A stretch of DNA of 64,000 bases from Diorhabda sublineata (Eukaryota > Arthropoda > Insecta > Coleoptera > Chrysomelidae): contig NC_079482.1 in assembly GCF_026230105.1 (NCBI RefSeq), forward strand, positions 14,756,001 through 14,820,000, written 5' to 3'. Below, piece after piece: positions 46,081 to 56,903 of this stretch; the stretch's first letter is position 1, and each line of letters begins with the position of its first letter. Below the pieces are notes generated by a model. That model saw only the letters and a list, made by a program, of their open reading frames with translations, was not told the DNA's origin and did no database searches. A program made the translations under genes and the position numbers.

Positions 46081-48358
46081 AGGGGTTCAAAGCTGAAATG
46101 GACCAAGTCCATAATATGTGATTTTGAGAAAGAAGCAATTGAAGTTTTTTGTAAATGATATATGAAATGTTTTATAAAACTTTTTATACTACATTAGAAA
46201 TTCATTTCCCAGCTTTAACTTCAACATTAATACTACTTCTTAACTGATAAATATATTTTTTACACCTAATCGATATAATTTTTTATTAATCTACTGGACT
46301 TGATTAACTTTTCTAATGGACATTTTGTAAAAAGTATAAATAAATAGGCAACGTGAAAAAGTAAACATTACAACTGAGGTTTATTATTAACTAGTGTCAT
46401 CATCGAAAACAATTTCGTTTTCAGCGAGTTCGATTGGTTGTATTTCGTTTCTTGTGGAAGAAACTTGAGGTAAGTTCTTAAAATAAACGTGGTGAACAGG
46501 TGGAATTCTGACAGGGTCAGAAGATCAATCATATCTTTTTCTTTGGCAGCAGTTACATGTTGCCGTTTTGGTTGACGCAATTCCAAGATGTAATTTCTTT
46601 TCTTCCGGCACCACTAGTTTTTTCCGCGTCTAGAATACGGAACTGCGAAAAATCTTTAAATCTTATTTTAAACTCATGGCCCATTTGAAAGCGTAGCCAA
46701 CTAAGAGGCAAGTTATCTGTGTCCTTTTTTCTTTTTGTAATAGCATCCTCTAATGCCGATGTACTTAAAAATTTATACCGTTGCATCTAAATCGTGTTGA
46801 AACGAGGCTCATTTCTTTATTATTCTTTATAACAATAAACCAATTTTTTGGAATGCCATAATATGAGTCGTTAGGAAAAAGCGAAAGCCCAGAAACTAAA
46901 AATTTCAGGTCAATCGTCTCCGCAGTCATTGAAGGATCCTATACCTCCTATAAGTTTAAGGAGCATAAGAGACAACTTAATTTTGAGATTCTGATCAGTG
47001 CAAGAATCTGAGAACAAAATTATATTTCTATGGTTAGACGCGTTTTCTTTAAGATGCTTGCAGATACACGAAGCTACTTCTTGAGAACCTCTACCACCCT
47101 CGGTTTCATCCCAAACATACATAAAATATGTTATGATATTGAAACAGTGTATTCCAGAATTAAAGACATATAAATTTTTTTTATAGTAAGCAAGAGATGT
47201 CGAAAGTTTGGGAAACGAAAGCGCTTTTTGGAGGTTATGTTCAAATTTGGATTAAGGTATCGTCTTTTTTCATTATCCTTTTGGCTGTAGTGAATCTGAT
47301 AAGATGGAAATGATTTTATGTGTGAAACAACATCAGAATCATTAATTTTATTTGTTGGGACATTCTTTTCCCGGGAATATTTGATTGCAAAAACCTCTTC
47401 TTTAGTCAAACAACGAACAGCCGTCCCCAACTAATTTGTAGTATATTCAGGAAAAACTTTTTGCATACAGTTTTAAACAAACAAAAGTAGAATTTTTTTA
47501 CGCCCTGAACCATCACTAGGTCACTTTTCCGCGGTTCTCGACATTTTTACCAAGCCACGTAGAAATATATTCTGTTTACTAAAATCAGGTAACTTCCAAA
47601 ATGATTCGAAAAACTTTGCAGTTCTGTTACATGTGCAATCAAAATTTGGATAAAACATTTTAGCAGGAATACATTTTCCTTTCTCTGTTTTATAGATTTT
47701 TAACTAACTTTCGTTCATTTTTTTGCCCAGCTGTCTTTGTATCTAGATCTTTTTCTGGTTTGTCATTTTCAGGACAAAGAAAAAATCGTTAAAGATTTTT
47801 AAAAGAATTTATGTTGAGTGGCATCTCACCATTGAAGTTAGCTACTACATCGTTCGAACGCACCAACTGGGCTAATGGTAGTTCGTCTTCACATTCCCAA
47901 TCTGAAAAGAGATATTAATATTAATTGTTTTATTACCTAAATAATCCTAAACATGCTTATCTTAGACGTCGGTTATTATAACCTCAAAATATTTTATTTT
48001 TCGAGAATCTTCAATATTATTGTTGGAAATAATAACTCAATATCATTGCTATTATTCAAACTTACCACCAGAATTCACTTTAACTCAAAAAAATCATTCA
48101 AAGTAAGCAATAAAAAGTCAAAACAATTAAAATCCTGGCAATAAGGCACGCGGGAATTTTCAAAATAGAACTAATGGACTTGGTTTACTATGGCGCCGAA
48201 CACTTGTCACTGCAGTAGTGATATTATCGCCATCTAAAATGGTGATACTGGACTTGGTCCTTTGCAGCACAGAAAATTTAAACGAATACCACCTCTTTAG
48301 TGTTGTGAGGTGAAAAAATCCAATTTATGGACTTGGTCCACTTCAGATTTGAGCCCCT
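46081..48358 (-). mobile_element. DNA transposon with 34-bp inverted repeats and an uncharacterised arthropod gene family
   Basis: The left terminus begins AGGGGTTCAAAGCTGAAATG and the right, in reverse complement, AGGGGCTCAAATCTGAAGTG. Both continue GGACCAAGTCCATAA, with three mismatches in 34 bp. A perfect CATTTG duplication flanks them. The core string GGACTTGGT recurs in subterminal positions on the right (48177, 48247, 48329) and GGACCAAGTCC near the left end, forming likely binding sites. Between the ends lies one decayed minus-strand gene, so the element is 2278 bp and shortened by internal deletion. TIRs plus a 6-bp duplication indicate a cut-and-paste DNA transposon; the superfamily is not clear to me. 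Confidence 0.8.
46375..47925 (-). pseudogene. Putative transposase of an uncharacterised arthropod family (SDSC-x-x-QN motif)
   Basis: Reading 5' to 3' on the minus strand: DELPLAQLVRSNDVVANFNG near 47905-47840; KCIPAKMFYPNFDCTCNRTA then KFFESFWKLPDFSKQNIFLR near 47670-47560; CLTKEEVFAIKYSREKNVPT then HIKSFPSYQIHYSQKDNEKR and YLNPNLNI near 47410-47230; MYVWDETEGGRGSQEVASCI then IILFSDSCTDQNLKI near 47122-46970; LKFLVSGLSLFPNDSYYG near 46900-46850; LPLSWLRFQMGHEFKIRFKD near 46710-46655; and an acidic end ENEIVFDDDTS. This order matches a widespread 'uncharacterized protein' family in arthropods that I believe databases label DUF7869 (from memory, unverified). About 150 or more residues between the NLNI and MYVW blocks are deleted, and at least four stops are present. 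The SD(S/N)C-x-x-QN motif may hold a catalytic Asp; that is inference. Confidence 0.7.
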
Positions 48359-48364
48359 CATTTG
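48359..48364. repeat. Target-site duplication CATTTG (right)
   Basis: Partner of 46075-46080, immediately outside the right inverted repeat. Confidence 0.7.
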
Positions 48365-49559
48365 TATCTACACCATATTCAAATGATTTTTCAATCTTCC
48401 AATAATCCTGGTTCTAGGTGGATTTTGAATTTCCAATTTTTTTTTCTTTTTACTAAAATTCAAGTCATGTTTTAACAATATCTTTATCCGTTTGCCAGTT
48501 TCATGTTCTAAATCTTAAACTGTATAAACTAATGAAGACTAAGATTCATGCCTTATTGAAATTTCATAATGAAATAACAATAATTGTTTCACGTTGATCA
48601 AATTCATTCATCTCGCCTAAATGAAGTTATTTACACGAATATAGTGTAGTGGAATGCTTTATAGTGGCTATGGTGATTGATAGGCGCACTTTGCAAACGA
48701 TACTAGATACTCTACTGGAAACTAGAGCTCGAGTTACTCCACTCTACTGAATATTTGCCTAAAAACAAATATCCATGTGAAGCAATCGTAAGTAATTATA
48801 ATCTCATGTCGATGTTCTGATTGGAAATTTTGCACAAACGAGGTAAATGATATATGTCTGTGAAATATTTTTCGAAGACTTAGAAAATGATCCATAGCAT
48901 TTCCGATTTGTGAAGTTTTTATCAAGTAAAAAATGACGCAAATAAGTGCTCTACCTAAAACTTAAAAGATATGAATATATTTCTGATGTCGTGAACAATA
49001 CTTCATACAATTTGAAACCACTAGCACAAGTGTGAGAAATCAGAATATGATAAAAATGGCATCTTTAATATCGTTTCAAAGACCTACATCTATGCCAGTT
49101 GATTGTTCGTTTTGTAATTCACAATACCGTGGTTTTCGAGAAGAAGTTATCATACAATGTCATTTATAGAATTAAATATTATTTGTAATCATCAACGAAA
49201 TGACGAGAAATTTAAATATATATGATTATGCAGGATTATTCACGCAATTCACTCATTTCCAATTCATTCTGAATGGAACTTGAAATAAATTGAACACACA
49301 AAATACGATACACTCGATTTGAAATGAAAATTTCTGACTTGAACCTAACGACATCAGTACGTCAATATAATTTGTAAATTATGTTTGCGCATGTATTTAG
49401 AGATTTTCTCTAAAATTGGGCGCTCAATGTTTGTTTGACAATCATATAATTGAATCGTTTTGGAAATTGTTCTAAAAATGACAAAAAGTGAGTATCGAGA
49501 TGTCATACTCTAATGCGATTCAGATTGTTTGATACTGTGTATAAAGCCTCTGAACCATC
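48365..49559. other. No recognised gene
   Basis: AT-rich. The minus frame at 48734-48925 is unrecognised. Nothing else is seen before the mariner relic. Confidence 0.4.
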
Positions 49560-50100
49560 ATTTACGACCATGAAATTTTGGACAGCTGAATTCAAATGCT
49601 GCCTTTTCAGCTTGAACGACGACAAGCGTTCGAGATTACCAAATCAGCGACAACCAGTGATATCATCGAGAAAGTGATGAAAGACTATCGGATTGAGGCT
49701 AGAGAGATACACGAGGCTATCGGTATATGAATATAACGCATTTGCCATATACTGACTGAAGAATTATGTATGGGTGAACTATCCACGCGTTGACTATTGT
49801 GTTTGATCCCTTTGTACCAAAAGCGCATAAATCTTTTCTGGGTCTCATTGACGCAATTCAAGCAAAATAAGTCAAATTTTGTCCCTCGATTTATAATATA
49901 CATGAAAGGTGGATTCACTTCTATACTTCTAAAATGAAAAATCAGTCAAAGCAATTGACTACAAAGGGCTAATTTGCTTCGAAAAAAGCAGAAAAGATTC
50001 AGCCAGAAAAGTAATGGCGTTGTTTGGAATAGTCATGGGATTGTGTTCATCTAAAAGAAAAACTACAATAGGGGAGTATTATGAATCATTACTGTAGTAG
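49560..50100 (+). pseudogene. mariner transposase fragment
   Basis: Across three frames the plus strand reads WTAEFKCCLFSLNDDKRS, then TTSDIIEKVMKDYRIEAREI followed by HEAIGI, LTEELCMGELSTR, WIHFYTSKMKNQSKQLTTKG, a piece resembling the family's 'KVMA-x-VFWDS-HGI-x-F', and KRKTTIGEYYESLL. This is the N-terminal and first catalytic half of a mariner transposase (the 'KV-x-x-MI...REIAE-x-VGIS', 'L-x-M-x-KLSARW', 'DE-x-W(I)H-x-Y' and 'TINGEYY' blocks). The D-E before WIH is lost because the flanking codons read GG. The C-terminal part with the second and third catalytic acids is missing. Its WIHFYT signature differs from the 3.5-4.5 kb copy, so it belongs to another mariner lineage. Confidence 0.75.
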
Positions 50101-51059
50101 AATTGCTAGCTTTTACATAGATGAATCGAACTCTTATCATCACTTTCTTTTGAATTGACTACGCTTCTTACAATTCTTCTCTTGCTGAATGATACAAAAA
50201 ACCTGTAACTGAGCACATATAGAATAGTGGTTTTCATTCTTAGTGATATTTCAGCTTTGAATATTGTATTTTGTCAAGTAATTTCTATTTCCTATCAATT
50301 GTCAACATAGTCAGATTAATCAAAAACTGTAAAAATCCACCCAATACTTATAATCGATGTTCCAGTATAGTTAAAATCGACTGAATACTTATCATCAAAA
50401 TGATTTTGATTATAAATCCATGATTGATTTACAAATGATATAGATATATTTTCGAATATAGAGAATATAGAGAATGTATATTGCCGGCACAGTCATGTGT
50501 ACAAAAGTGATTAATGATATGACAGTGTTTGTGTTGTTATAAAATAGGAAATTACTATAATTAGGTTTGAATTATCAACAAATCGAAACGTGGATACACA
50601 GTTGTTCGTGATTTGTAAATCCAGTTTGCACAATGCTTGTAAACGAGAGAAAATTTCCTATAGACCAGGTTTTTTGTAAGAAATATTATTTATGGTTAAT
50701 AAAATCCTTTCATATAGAGGATAAATTACATGTTTTTATCAAAATATTTTGTCCTTTTTCATAAAACTCGTAACATATATACCACAGTATTGAAAAAATG
50801 TTCTCCTTGAATAAACATCTTGTTAAGAATAGGGGGTTTAACCAGAAAATCAACTTTTCAATTAAAATGGAAGAAAACAAAGCAATTCAATTTGAACTGA
50901 TTCTCATTTTGAATGAAATATCTACCATCACTTCTTCTTGGTCCAATAATAGACATTTATGGTTATGCCTTGATATGTGAAATTCTTGAGAAACTAGAAC
51001 TTACCCAACAATTTGAGTTTTAAGTAACAAATGAACAAATGATACTATATTCTCCCTCC
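50101..51059. other. No recognised gene
   Basis: AT-rich. A 60-codon frame at 50798-50980 (+) lies just upstream of the next LINE fragment in the same strand and could be its decayed N-terminal side, but no motif supports that. Confidence 0.35.
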
Positions 51060-51690
51060 TAAATAATGTCTACTCTAGCCTTAACAGCCATCACTCCACT
51101 GCAATAACTTTTTGTAACTTTGGATTGTGTTAATCGTAATATTTTGATTAACAAATTGCAGTACTACGGATTTAGAGGAACTTGCATGGTGTTCATATTT
51201 TACCAAAAGAAGTCGTAAGGGTTGATACAACGATGTCATCTTGTAAGCTAAAAGAATGTGGAGAGCCCCAGAGCTCAATACTAGGCCCTATCTTTTTTCT
51301 TCTGTTTATAAACGACATCGTCTATCCAGATATCAGTGGGAAAATATGTCTATTAAAGACGATACTAGTTTCTCTTGGAGCATCCCTGATCACCCGGCAC
51401 TTCATAGGACCATATCCGTTTGCCTAATTCGTAAGCATGCTTCTCCAATTTTAGAAAGGTCGCACGGCTGAACACTTAAGAACGCGGAGCAAGACCTTCA
51501 CCTACCTACTCCACTACACCTTCAGAATTAGTTGAGGGCTCAATATTTTACAGTGCAAAAAAAATGTACAATCACTTCCCAATTGAAATCAAACCGATAT
51601 CATCTTTTATGCATTCCGCAATAATTTGAGAGCATTTTACTTGTCTAATAATAATATTCAATTACGTGCATGCTGTATACTGGTGTAGTT
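51060..51690 (+). pseudogene. CR1-like LINE reverse transcriptase fragment
   Basis: Pieces on the plus strand: DCVNRNILINKLQYYGFRGT near 51125-51185 (palm motif A side, family 'FDCV-x-H-x-ILL-x-KL-x-x-YG-x-RG'); ECGEPQSSILGPIFFLLFIN near 51255-51315 followed by DI (motif B, family 'GVPQGSILGP-x-LFLL-x-INDI'); then in another frame IKDDTSFSW near 51351-51377, the remnant of the catalytic ADDT motif; and near 51480-51640 NAEQDLHLPTP and LKSNRYHLL pieces of the C-terminal end. In motif B the GVPQGS reads GEPQSS, and YADD/FADD has become IKDD. The thumb is largely deleted. The copy is 5'-truncated and inactive. Confidence 0.75.
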
Positions 51691-54119
51691 TTTGCTATGT
51701 ATTTTTCTACTAATTATATACTAAATATTACCTATTACTATTATCTCTGATTTTGTTATTAATGTTACTTCTATATATTGAAATTTTACTTTATTTAGTT
51801 ACATTGACGTTTTTTTCTCAGTTTTCACAAACTTTTGTCTACAAATTGTAACAATTTTTTGACAATAAAGCATTCCTCTCTCTTTCTCTTCTGTCGTATT
51901 CGTTCACTGAAGTAGTAACTTACTGCTTACATAACACCGTTCTGTTTAATATTGTCGATTGAGTTTATTAATCGTTATTTATAATTTAGTAGGAAGAATC
52001 GATAATTTTTTCAGTCATTTGGAACTATAAATCACTTGAATATATACATAGCTCTCAGATATTCACGCTCTATACAGTAATACCAAAATAAGTTTCCATG
52101 AGCTATGAGCAAAAAATGAGTCATATAGAATTGAGTTAATTTGATATGTGGATCTTATTAAGATCCAAAACTCAAAAAAGTTTTCTTTGGATTTTTAGGT
52201 AATTATCCACCGTGAATATAGAAATATGACAAATGCAGAATGTGCTTACGAGTAAGTAGTGGTATTAGTTGAATGAGGTTATTGTAGTATAGGAAGAGGA
52301 TTGAGTGTATCCCATATATTAGTATTTTGAATAATACAAAAGTATAGGGATACCGATATTAATTTCCAAAAACTATTGCAAGGCAGCTATTGTGTCACAA
52401 CTCCAGAATAACATCGTTAGGTACACCCAAGTTATCTATTGTCATAAGATGGTTTGTAATATGCGGAAGCTTGCAATCAGAGCTGAAAAATGCTCGTTGC
52501 ATGCGAATGTGTGGCAAAATAGTTCTCATGCGTTCTCTTTGGCGTGGAGCATTCCAGCTCAAAGTCTAGTCTAAATTGTAGATCATCTCATTCTCATTCA
52601 AATAAATATTTTCATATGGTATGTGAATTTGTACATATGAAATCGTAGAATATTACGTTTTGATACTTCGTCAACGTCAACAGACTGCAACTTGTTATGA
52701 ATATAAGCCAAGAAAATAAACAAAAGCTACGTATCAACTGGAATAAAAAGATAATTCAGTGGAAACTGCCGTTGGTCATGATATCGAAATGGATATCCTA
52801 GTATCTGCTTAAATTTGATGTGATAACGAATGCGTCTAGTAAATATTCACAGAAAAGCTTTGATTTGTTTGGGGATAAACAACTGTGTAAATTGTTTTTT
52901 TATTCGATTGAATAATATTTCATCAAGTATACTGATTAAATTAAATATTTTCAATAATAGAGAGGTTTCGGGCATATCAAATACTTTATTGAATCACTTG
53001 TATCACTAATCAAATAAGGGTGATAGTGAATAATTCCTGAGACGCTCTCAAATAGTTGAGCATCTTTCGTATGTATTAAAATTATAGTTGCAAGATTCCA
53101 AAGTCTTACATAAATATTTGGATTTCCAATCATAAAGGTCAACTGTGATGAATCAACTAGATACAAATACAATAAATGATTTGATACTGGAATGCTAATG
53201 TACAGACACGCGCGATGGCCTTCCTACAATGTGACGTCTCGTTGTATTCGTAGTAAAAATGTGAAGTATGATTTATGCTGTAAACCTATTATAAAGCTTT
53301 ATTTTGATTCCAAAAGTAATATTTGATACGAAAATTTGTCTATACATGAATTACATATATGTTTATTGAATTAACCAGATAAATTCCATGTTCTTAAGGC
53401 TGCCAACTGTTTACAAGGAATATAATTTCCTACCTGTATTCTGAAATAAGAGTATGATTAGCAAACTTATGAAACTATTCAATTTTCTGATATATTATAG
53501 GTATATTGTATTTTTCCTTCAAGCATATCATATTTATACTTTCCATTTTTTTGCATATTCTTTGAAATGAATGGAACAGACACGCGCTTGAATTAACAAC
53601 CAAAATGTTCTAACCTTAAAGCTCCGTGTATAATTTTGTAATCTTCAACATTTATTTAGCATATTTCAAATTAATTTTTGCTCTCGACTACAGACTAAAC
53701 CTGGCAATATGATCTTATGAAATAAAGTACAATCTTTTAAGAGAAAATGATAACAGATCAACTTCACAAAGTCTTGAATACTGGAGAAATTTCTAAACAC
53801 AAAAAAAGTGCAAACACAAACTAACTTTAATGGCCAAGAAAATATTATGATTCCAGCGTGACATATCAATAATTTAGTCCAGTGAACGTAGGTTAAGTGG
53901 CGTTCAGTGAAAGCGGACTCAGGTAGTCAGGTAAGACCCTTATAAAACTTTCTTCCTTCTCATGTAGCTGTGTTTATCAATGCAAATTTGATTGTGCGGA
54001 GATTATCCGTTTTTGAGTATTTTAGGTAAAGATAGGAAAACCAAAATTCATAGAAGTTAAAGGCATTGAGCTTAAAAACTTTGAAAACAGTAAGAAACCC
54101 TATGATTGAAGCACGTCAT
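51691..54119. other. No recognised gene
   Basis: The first 200 bp may be the 3' untranslated end of the LINE fragment (TTGACAATAAAGCATTCCTC with a polyadenylation-like AATAAA near 51864, then TCTCTCTTTCTCTT). The rest is AT-rich; frames at 52392-52574 (+), 52951-53172 (-) and 53666-53869 (-) are unrecognised. ACAGACACGCGC occurs at 53202 and 53576. Confidence 0.4.
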
Positions 54120-55030
54120 CAAAAAGGGAAAGAAAACGAACAAAAAATAGGAAACTGGAAGGGAAAAACATTGAGCAAAATAAAAGGATACAGTCTCTGT
54201 TGGGAATAATTCAAAAGATGAAGATAACTATGTCGATACTTATGGAGAAGTTCAAAACTCAAGAGCCCTGAAAATCATGGGGGGAGAATGTACCGAAGTG
54301 AACAACAAGAAAAAGAGAAAGTGGTGAGCAAGATCTCTGAAGAAGAAGACAATGCTATTAAACAAATACAAAAAGAAATAGAAAAAATTGAGAGAGAGGA
54401 AGGACAGAACCAGGCAAAACCGAGGAAAAAGCCACCTCCAGTAACATTAAAGTCCTCGCTCATGTGGACAACAATACGGAAGCAGTTAGTGCAGAGAAAC
54501 ATCCATGATCAGTGCAAAAAAGACTCCATTCTAAAAAAGTAGGGACAGCAACAAAAGAGGATTTCAACAAAATGAAGCTGCTCCTGAGCGAGTATAAAGG
54601 GATTGAGTAGTATAAGTACCTACTCAACGAAAAGAAAGAAAGGAAGCTAGTCGACTGGCTGTAAACACTCCCACGTCGAACGTCAAAATAGAGTTCAAGA
54701 AAAATGGAATGAAACCAAAAAAAGTATGGCTACTGACAAGCCGTTCACAGAAAAGCACGGACAACAACCGAAAATCATTACCAATATCCATGGTAGTAAT
54801 AGAGCTCGCAGAAGAGCAGTCATACAAAAAACTGAAAGTGTGGCTGAACAAAAAGCACGACAGACCTGTAGAATCCTATAGGTGCCAAGACTTTCACCAC
54901 GAATAAAACACGATAACCGTACAACCAGGAGGTAGCTACGTACTTGCTGACAAGAAAACGGCAGATCAGGCAGGAAAAGAAATGACCGAGCTACTGAATA
55001 TGTTGCAGAAACAAGTTAGGTTAGTATAAA
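54120..55030 (+). pseudogene. Jockey-type LINE ORF1 (gag-like) relic
   Basis: The plus strand carries a decayed gag-like ORF1 protein, which in Jockey-type LINEs binds element RNA. After a Lys/Glu-rich coiled-coil-like stretch (EEEDNAIKQIQKEIEKIERE, about 54340-54395) it reads KPPPVTLKSSLMWTTIRKQL (54430-54490), ATKEDFNKMKLLLSEYKGIE (54550-54608) and YKYLLNEKKERKLV. It goes on with GMKPKKVWLLTSRSQKSTDN, SLPISMVVIELAEEQSYKKL (54775-54835) and VESYRCQDFHHE (54870-54905), the start of a zinc knuckle normally reading QCYRCQ-x-(F/Y)GH. This is the PRE_C2HC-type layout. The second Cys-His knuckles are gone and at least two frameshifts or stops occur. No ORF2 follows; the next feature is a TA-flanked DNA transposon. 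Confidence 0.75.
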
Positions 55031-55401
55031 ATATATAATTCATACAAAAACACATAGAAAAAACATGATGAAAAACAAAACATTATCCTAGGTTTATATC
55101 GAAACAACCCACAAGAGGACAGCCTCCGGCACGGTTACTCCGTACTTCATAGGCAAGTGCCGAGTTAAACATCGAGGACAGCTGTACAAAAGGCGAAGAA
55201 CCACTCGGATCAGATCTTTCCTTGCCGAAGAAGGTTGGAAAGAGTTTACCCGAACAAGCGAAAACACTCACACACATTAAGATGTCCAGAAAACTAGGTG
55301 CGTTACATCAAGTCGTGTCCAATTTAAGCTCAGAATCCAGCTTACCAGTGTATGAGTATCGTGGTTCCAGGGTCATTATTACAAGATATTCAATAATTAT
55401 G
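55031..55401. other. Less AT-rich flank of the LINE ORF1 relic, unassigned
   Basis: Frames at 55083-55277 (-) and 55222-55419 (+) are open over about 60 codons. The plus frame (PKKVGKSLPEQAKTLTHIKM) follows the ORF1 relic in the same strand and might be its downstream remnant, but I recognise no domain. Confidence 0.35.
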
Positions 55402-55487
55402 TACCGGGTGTCCCAATAAGAATGGCTTTCGGCCATATCTAGGGAACCGTAGACCAAAATAACAACAGAATGCGTAAACCGCATGTC

Positions 55488-55543
55488 GATATCTTCTTCG
55501 TATTACGTGATATCCTAAGAAATGTGTAAATTTTAAGCATTTT
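55488..55543 (+). repeat. Inner inverted repeat, left arm
   Basis: Pairs with 56311-56366 at 52 of 56 positions. It lies inside the TA-flanked element. Confidence 0.9.
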
Positions 55544-55587
55544 ATATTGTGGTCTAGGTACATTTGGTAGTGATGGTACGGTTAATC

Positions 55588-56131
55588 CGCATAATGCACT
55601 ATTAATCACAGAATAATGGATGGAAGAAGTTCGGTATCAGGGGCGATGGTCGGTGAATGTATGCTGTGGTATTGTAGATGGTCGGTAATTTTACCTTTTA
55701 TTTTTCACAACGCAATTAACGGAGAACGCTACCTAAATTTAATAAGGGATGAATTACCACTTCTTCTAGAAAATATATCACTAGCAACTCGTAGGTCTAT
55801 GTTGTTACAACACGATGGGTGTCCGGCGCATTTCTCCAGACAAGTTAGAGAATTTTTAGATAATGCTCACCCTGATAGGTGGATAGGACGTGAAGGCCTA
55901 TTTTTTTGGCCAGACTTAACCGTCTTAGATTTCTATATCTAGGGCCGGATTAAAGACCTTGTTTGTGCAATTAGACCTACTACTAGAGATATCATGATCG
56001 AGAGAATACGAAACGCCATTCAGAGTATATCGAGAGCAGAAATTGAGACTGCTGTTCAATCTACTCTTCAAAAAATGAACGCTTGTTTCGAAAATGATGG
56101 GCGACAATTTGAACATTTAGGTCGTCACTAG
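55588..56131 (+). pseudogene. DDE_3 (Tc1/mariner-class) transposase, N-terminally truncated
   Basis: The first block, NPHNALLITE then stop then WMEEVRYQGRWSVNVCCGIV (55588-55675), matches 'NPH...F-x-x-R(W/F)SVNVW-x-GI'. After a frameshift it continues PFIFHNAINGERYLNLIRDE, LPLLLENISLATRRSMLLQH, DGCPAHFSRQVREFL with the second catalytic Asp (near 55815), then DRWIGREGLFFWPDLTVLDF (55890-55930). The third region reads 'WP-DLTVLDFYI'; the family has 'WP-x-RSPDLTPLDF-x-LWG', so four residues are missing. A TAG follows, then RIKDLVCAIRPTTRDIMIER and a C-terminus ending FEHLGRH at the TAG of 56129-56131. About 150 N-terminal residues, including the DNA-binding domain and first catalytic Asp, are absent. 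Confidence 0.85.
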
Positions 56132-56310
56132 CGAGGTACCTTAGGTTATATTTCCATTTTAACTTCTATAACGCAGTTTTCCGGTGACAGCATAAATAAT
56201 ATTGACATAATAATTGGAACTGTTATTGACAGAACAAGGAAAGACAGTTTTGAGGAGTTAAAAAATGTTAAAATACTTTCAGTCAACCCAGAGTAATTTA
56301 TGTTTAAAGG

Positions 56311-56366
56311 AAAATGCTTAAAATCTACACATTTCTTAGGATATGTCGTAATACGAAAAAGATATC
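56311..56366 (-). repeat. Inner inverted repeat, right arm
   Basis: Partner of 55488-55543. The 450 bp between this arm and the outer right repeat carry no coding sequence that I recognise. Confidence 0.9.
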
Positions 56367-56903
56367 TAATTTGCTAATTTGGTCCACTTTTATATTCCTA
56401 AAACTGCATGTTTTCATTGAAAATTTTTCAAGGATAGCTAAATTTAAAAAATAAATAAATAGCGTATTAGGTAGCTTCGAAATTATAACTCTTACATTGC
56501 TAGAAAGGAGCTCTTTTCAGAAAGACTAAGATACATAGACATAGAGACATAGATAGGTTAAGTAGAACTGGACTTACAGGCGATTTTTCATGCTAAAGTT
56601 CCCGCTTCCCCCCACCTCTTATTTTAAGAGATAGACTAAGACTTGTAAATCAAATATATGCTGAATTACTTGAAGAATACGATCAGCATAGTTTAAATGC
56701 ATCTTAATGTGGCAAAATTTGTAAATTATTCATTTTATAATTTTTGGTATTCAATCACGCCCTCTATCGGTGGACCTGGAACTCTGTAAATAATTTCCAG
56801 GTCTTTCTCAAGGTCACTTTTGTCATAATCTTTTTTCACGAAGCTGTACTATTAACGGTTCCCGAGATATGACCGAGGGCCATTCTTATTGGGACACCCG
56901 GTA

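Larger units (their letters stand above)
55404..56901 (+). mobile_element. Tc1/mariner-class element with TA flanks and two nested inverted repeat pairs
   Basis: The 47-bp ends are inverted repeats with four mismatches. The left starts CCGGGTGTCCCAATAAGAAT, and the right gives the same start in reverse complement. Both ends abut TA, the target of this superfamily. A second pair of inverted repeats, 56 bp with four mismatches, lies inside at 55488-55543 and 56311-56366 (both hold ATATCCTAAGAAATGTGTA). The inner left arm lies 84 bp from its end, but the inner right arm 535 bp from its own, so about 450 bp is extra on the right or missing on the left. A decayed transposase gene lies between the inner arms. 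Confidence 0.85.
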
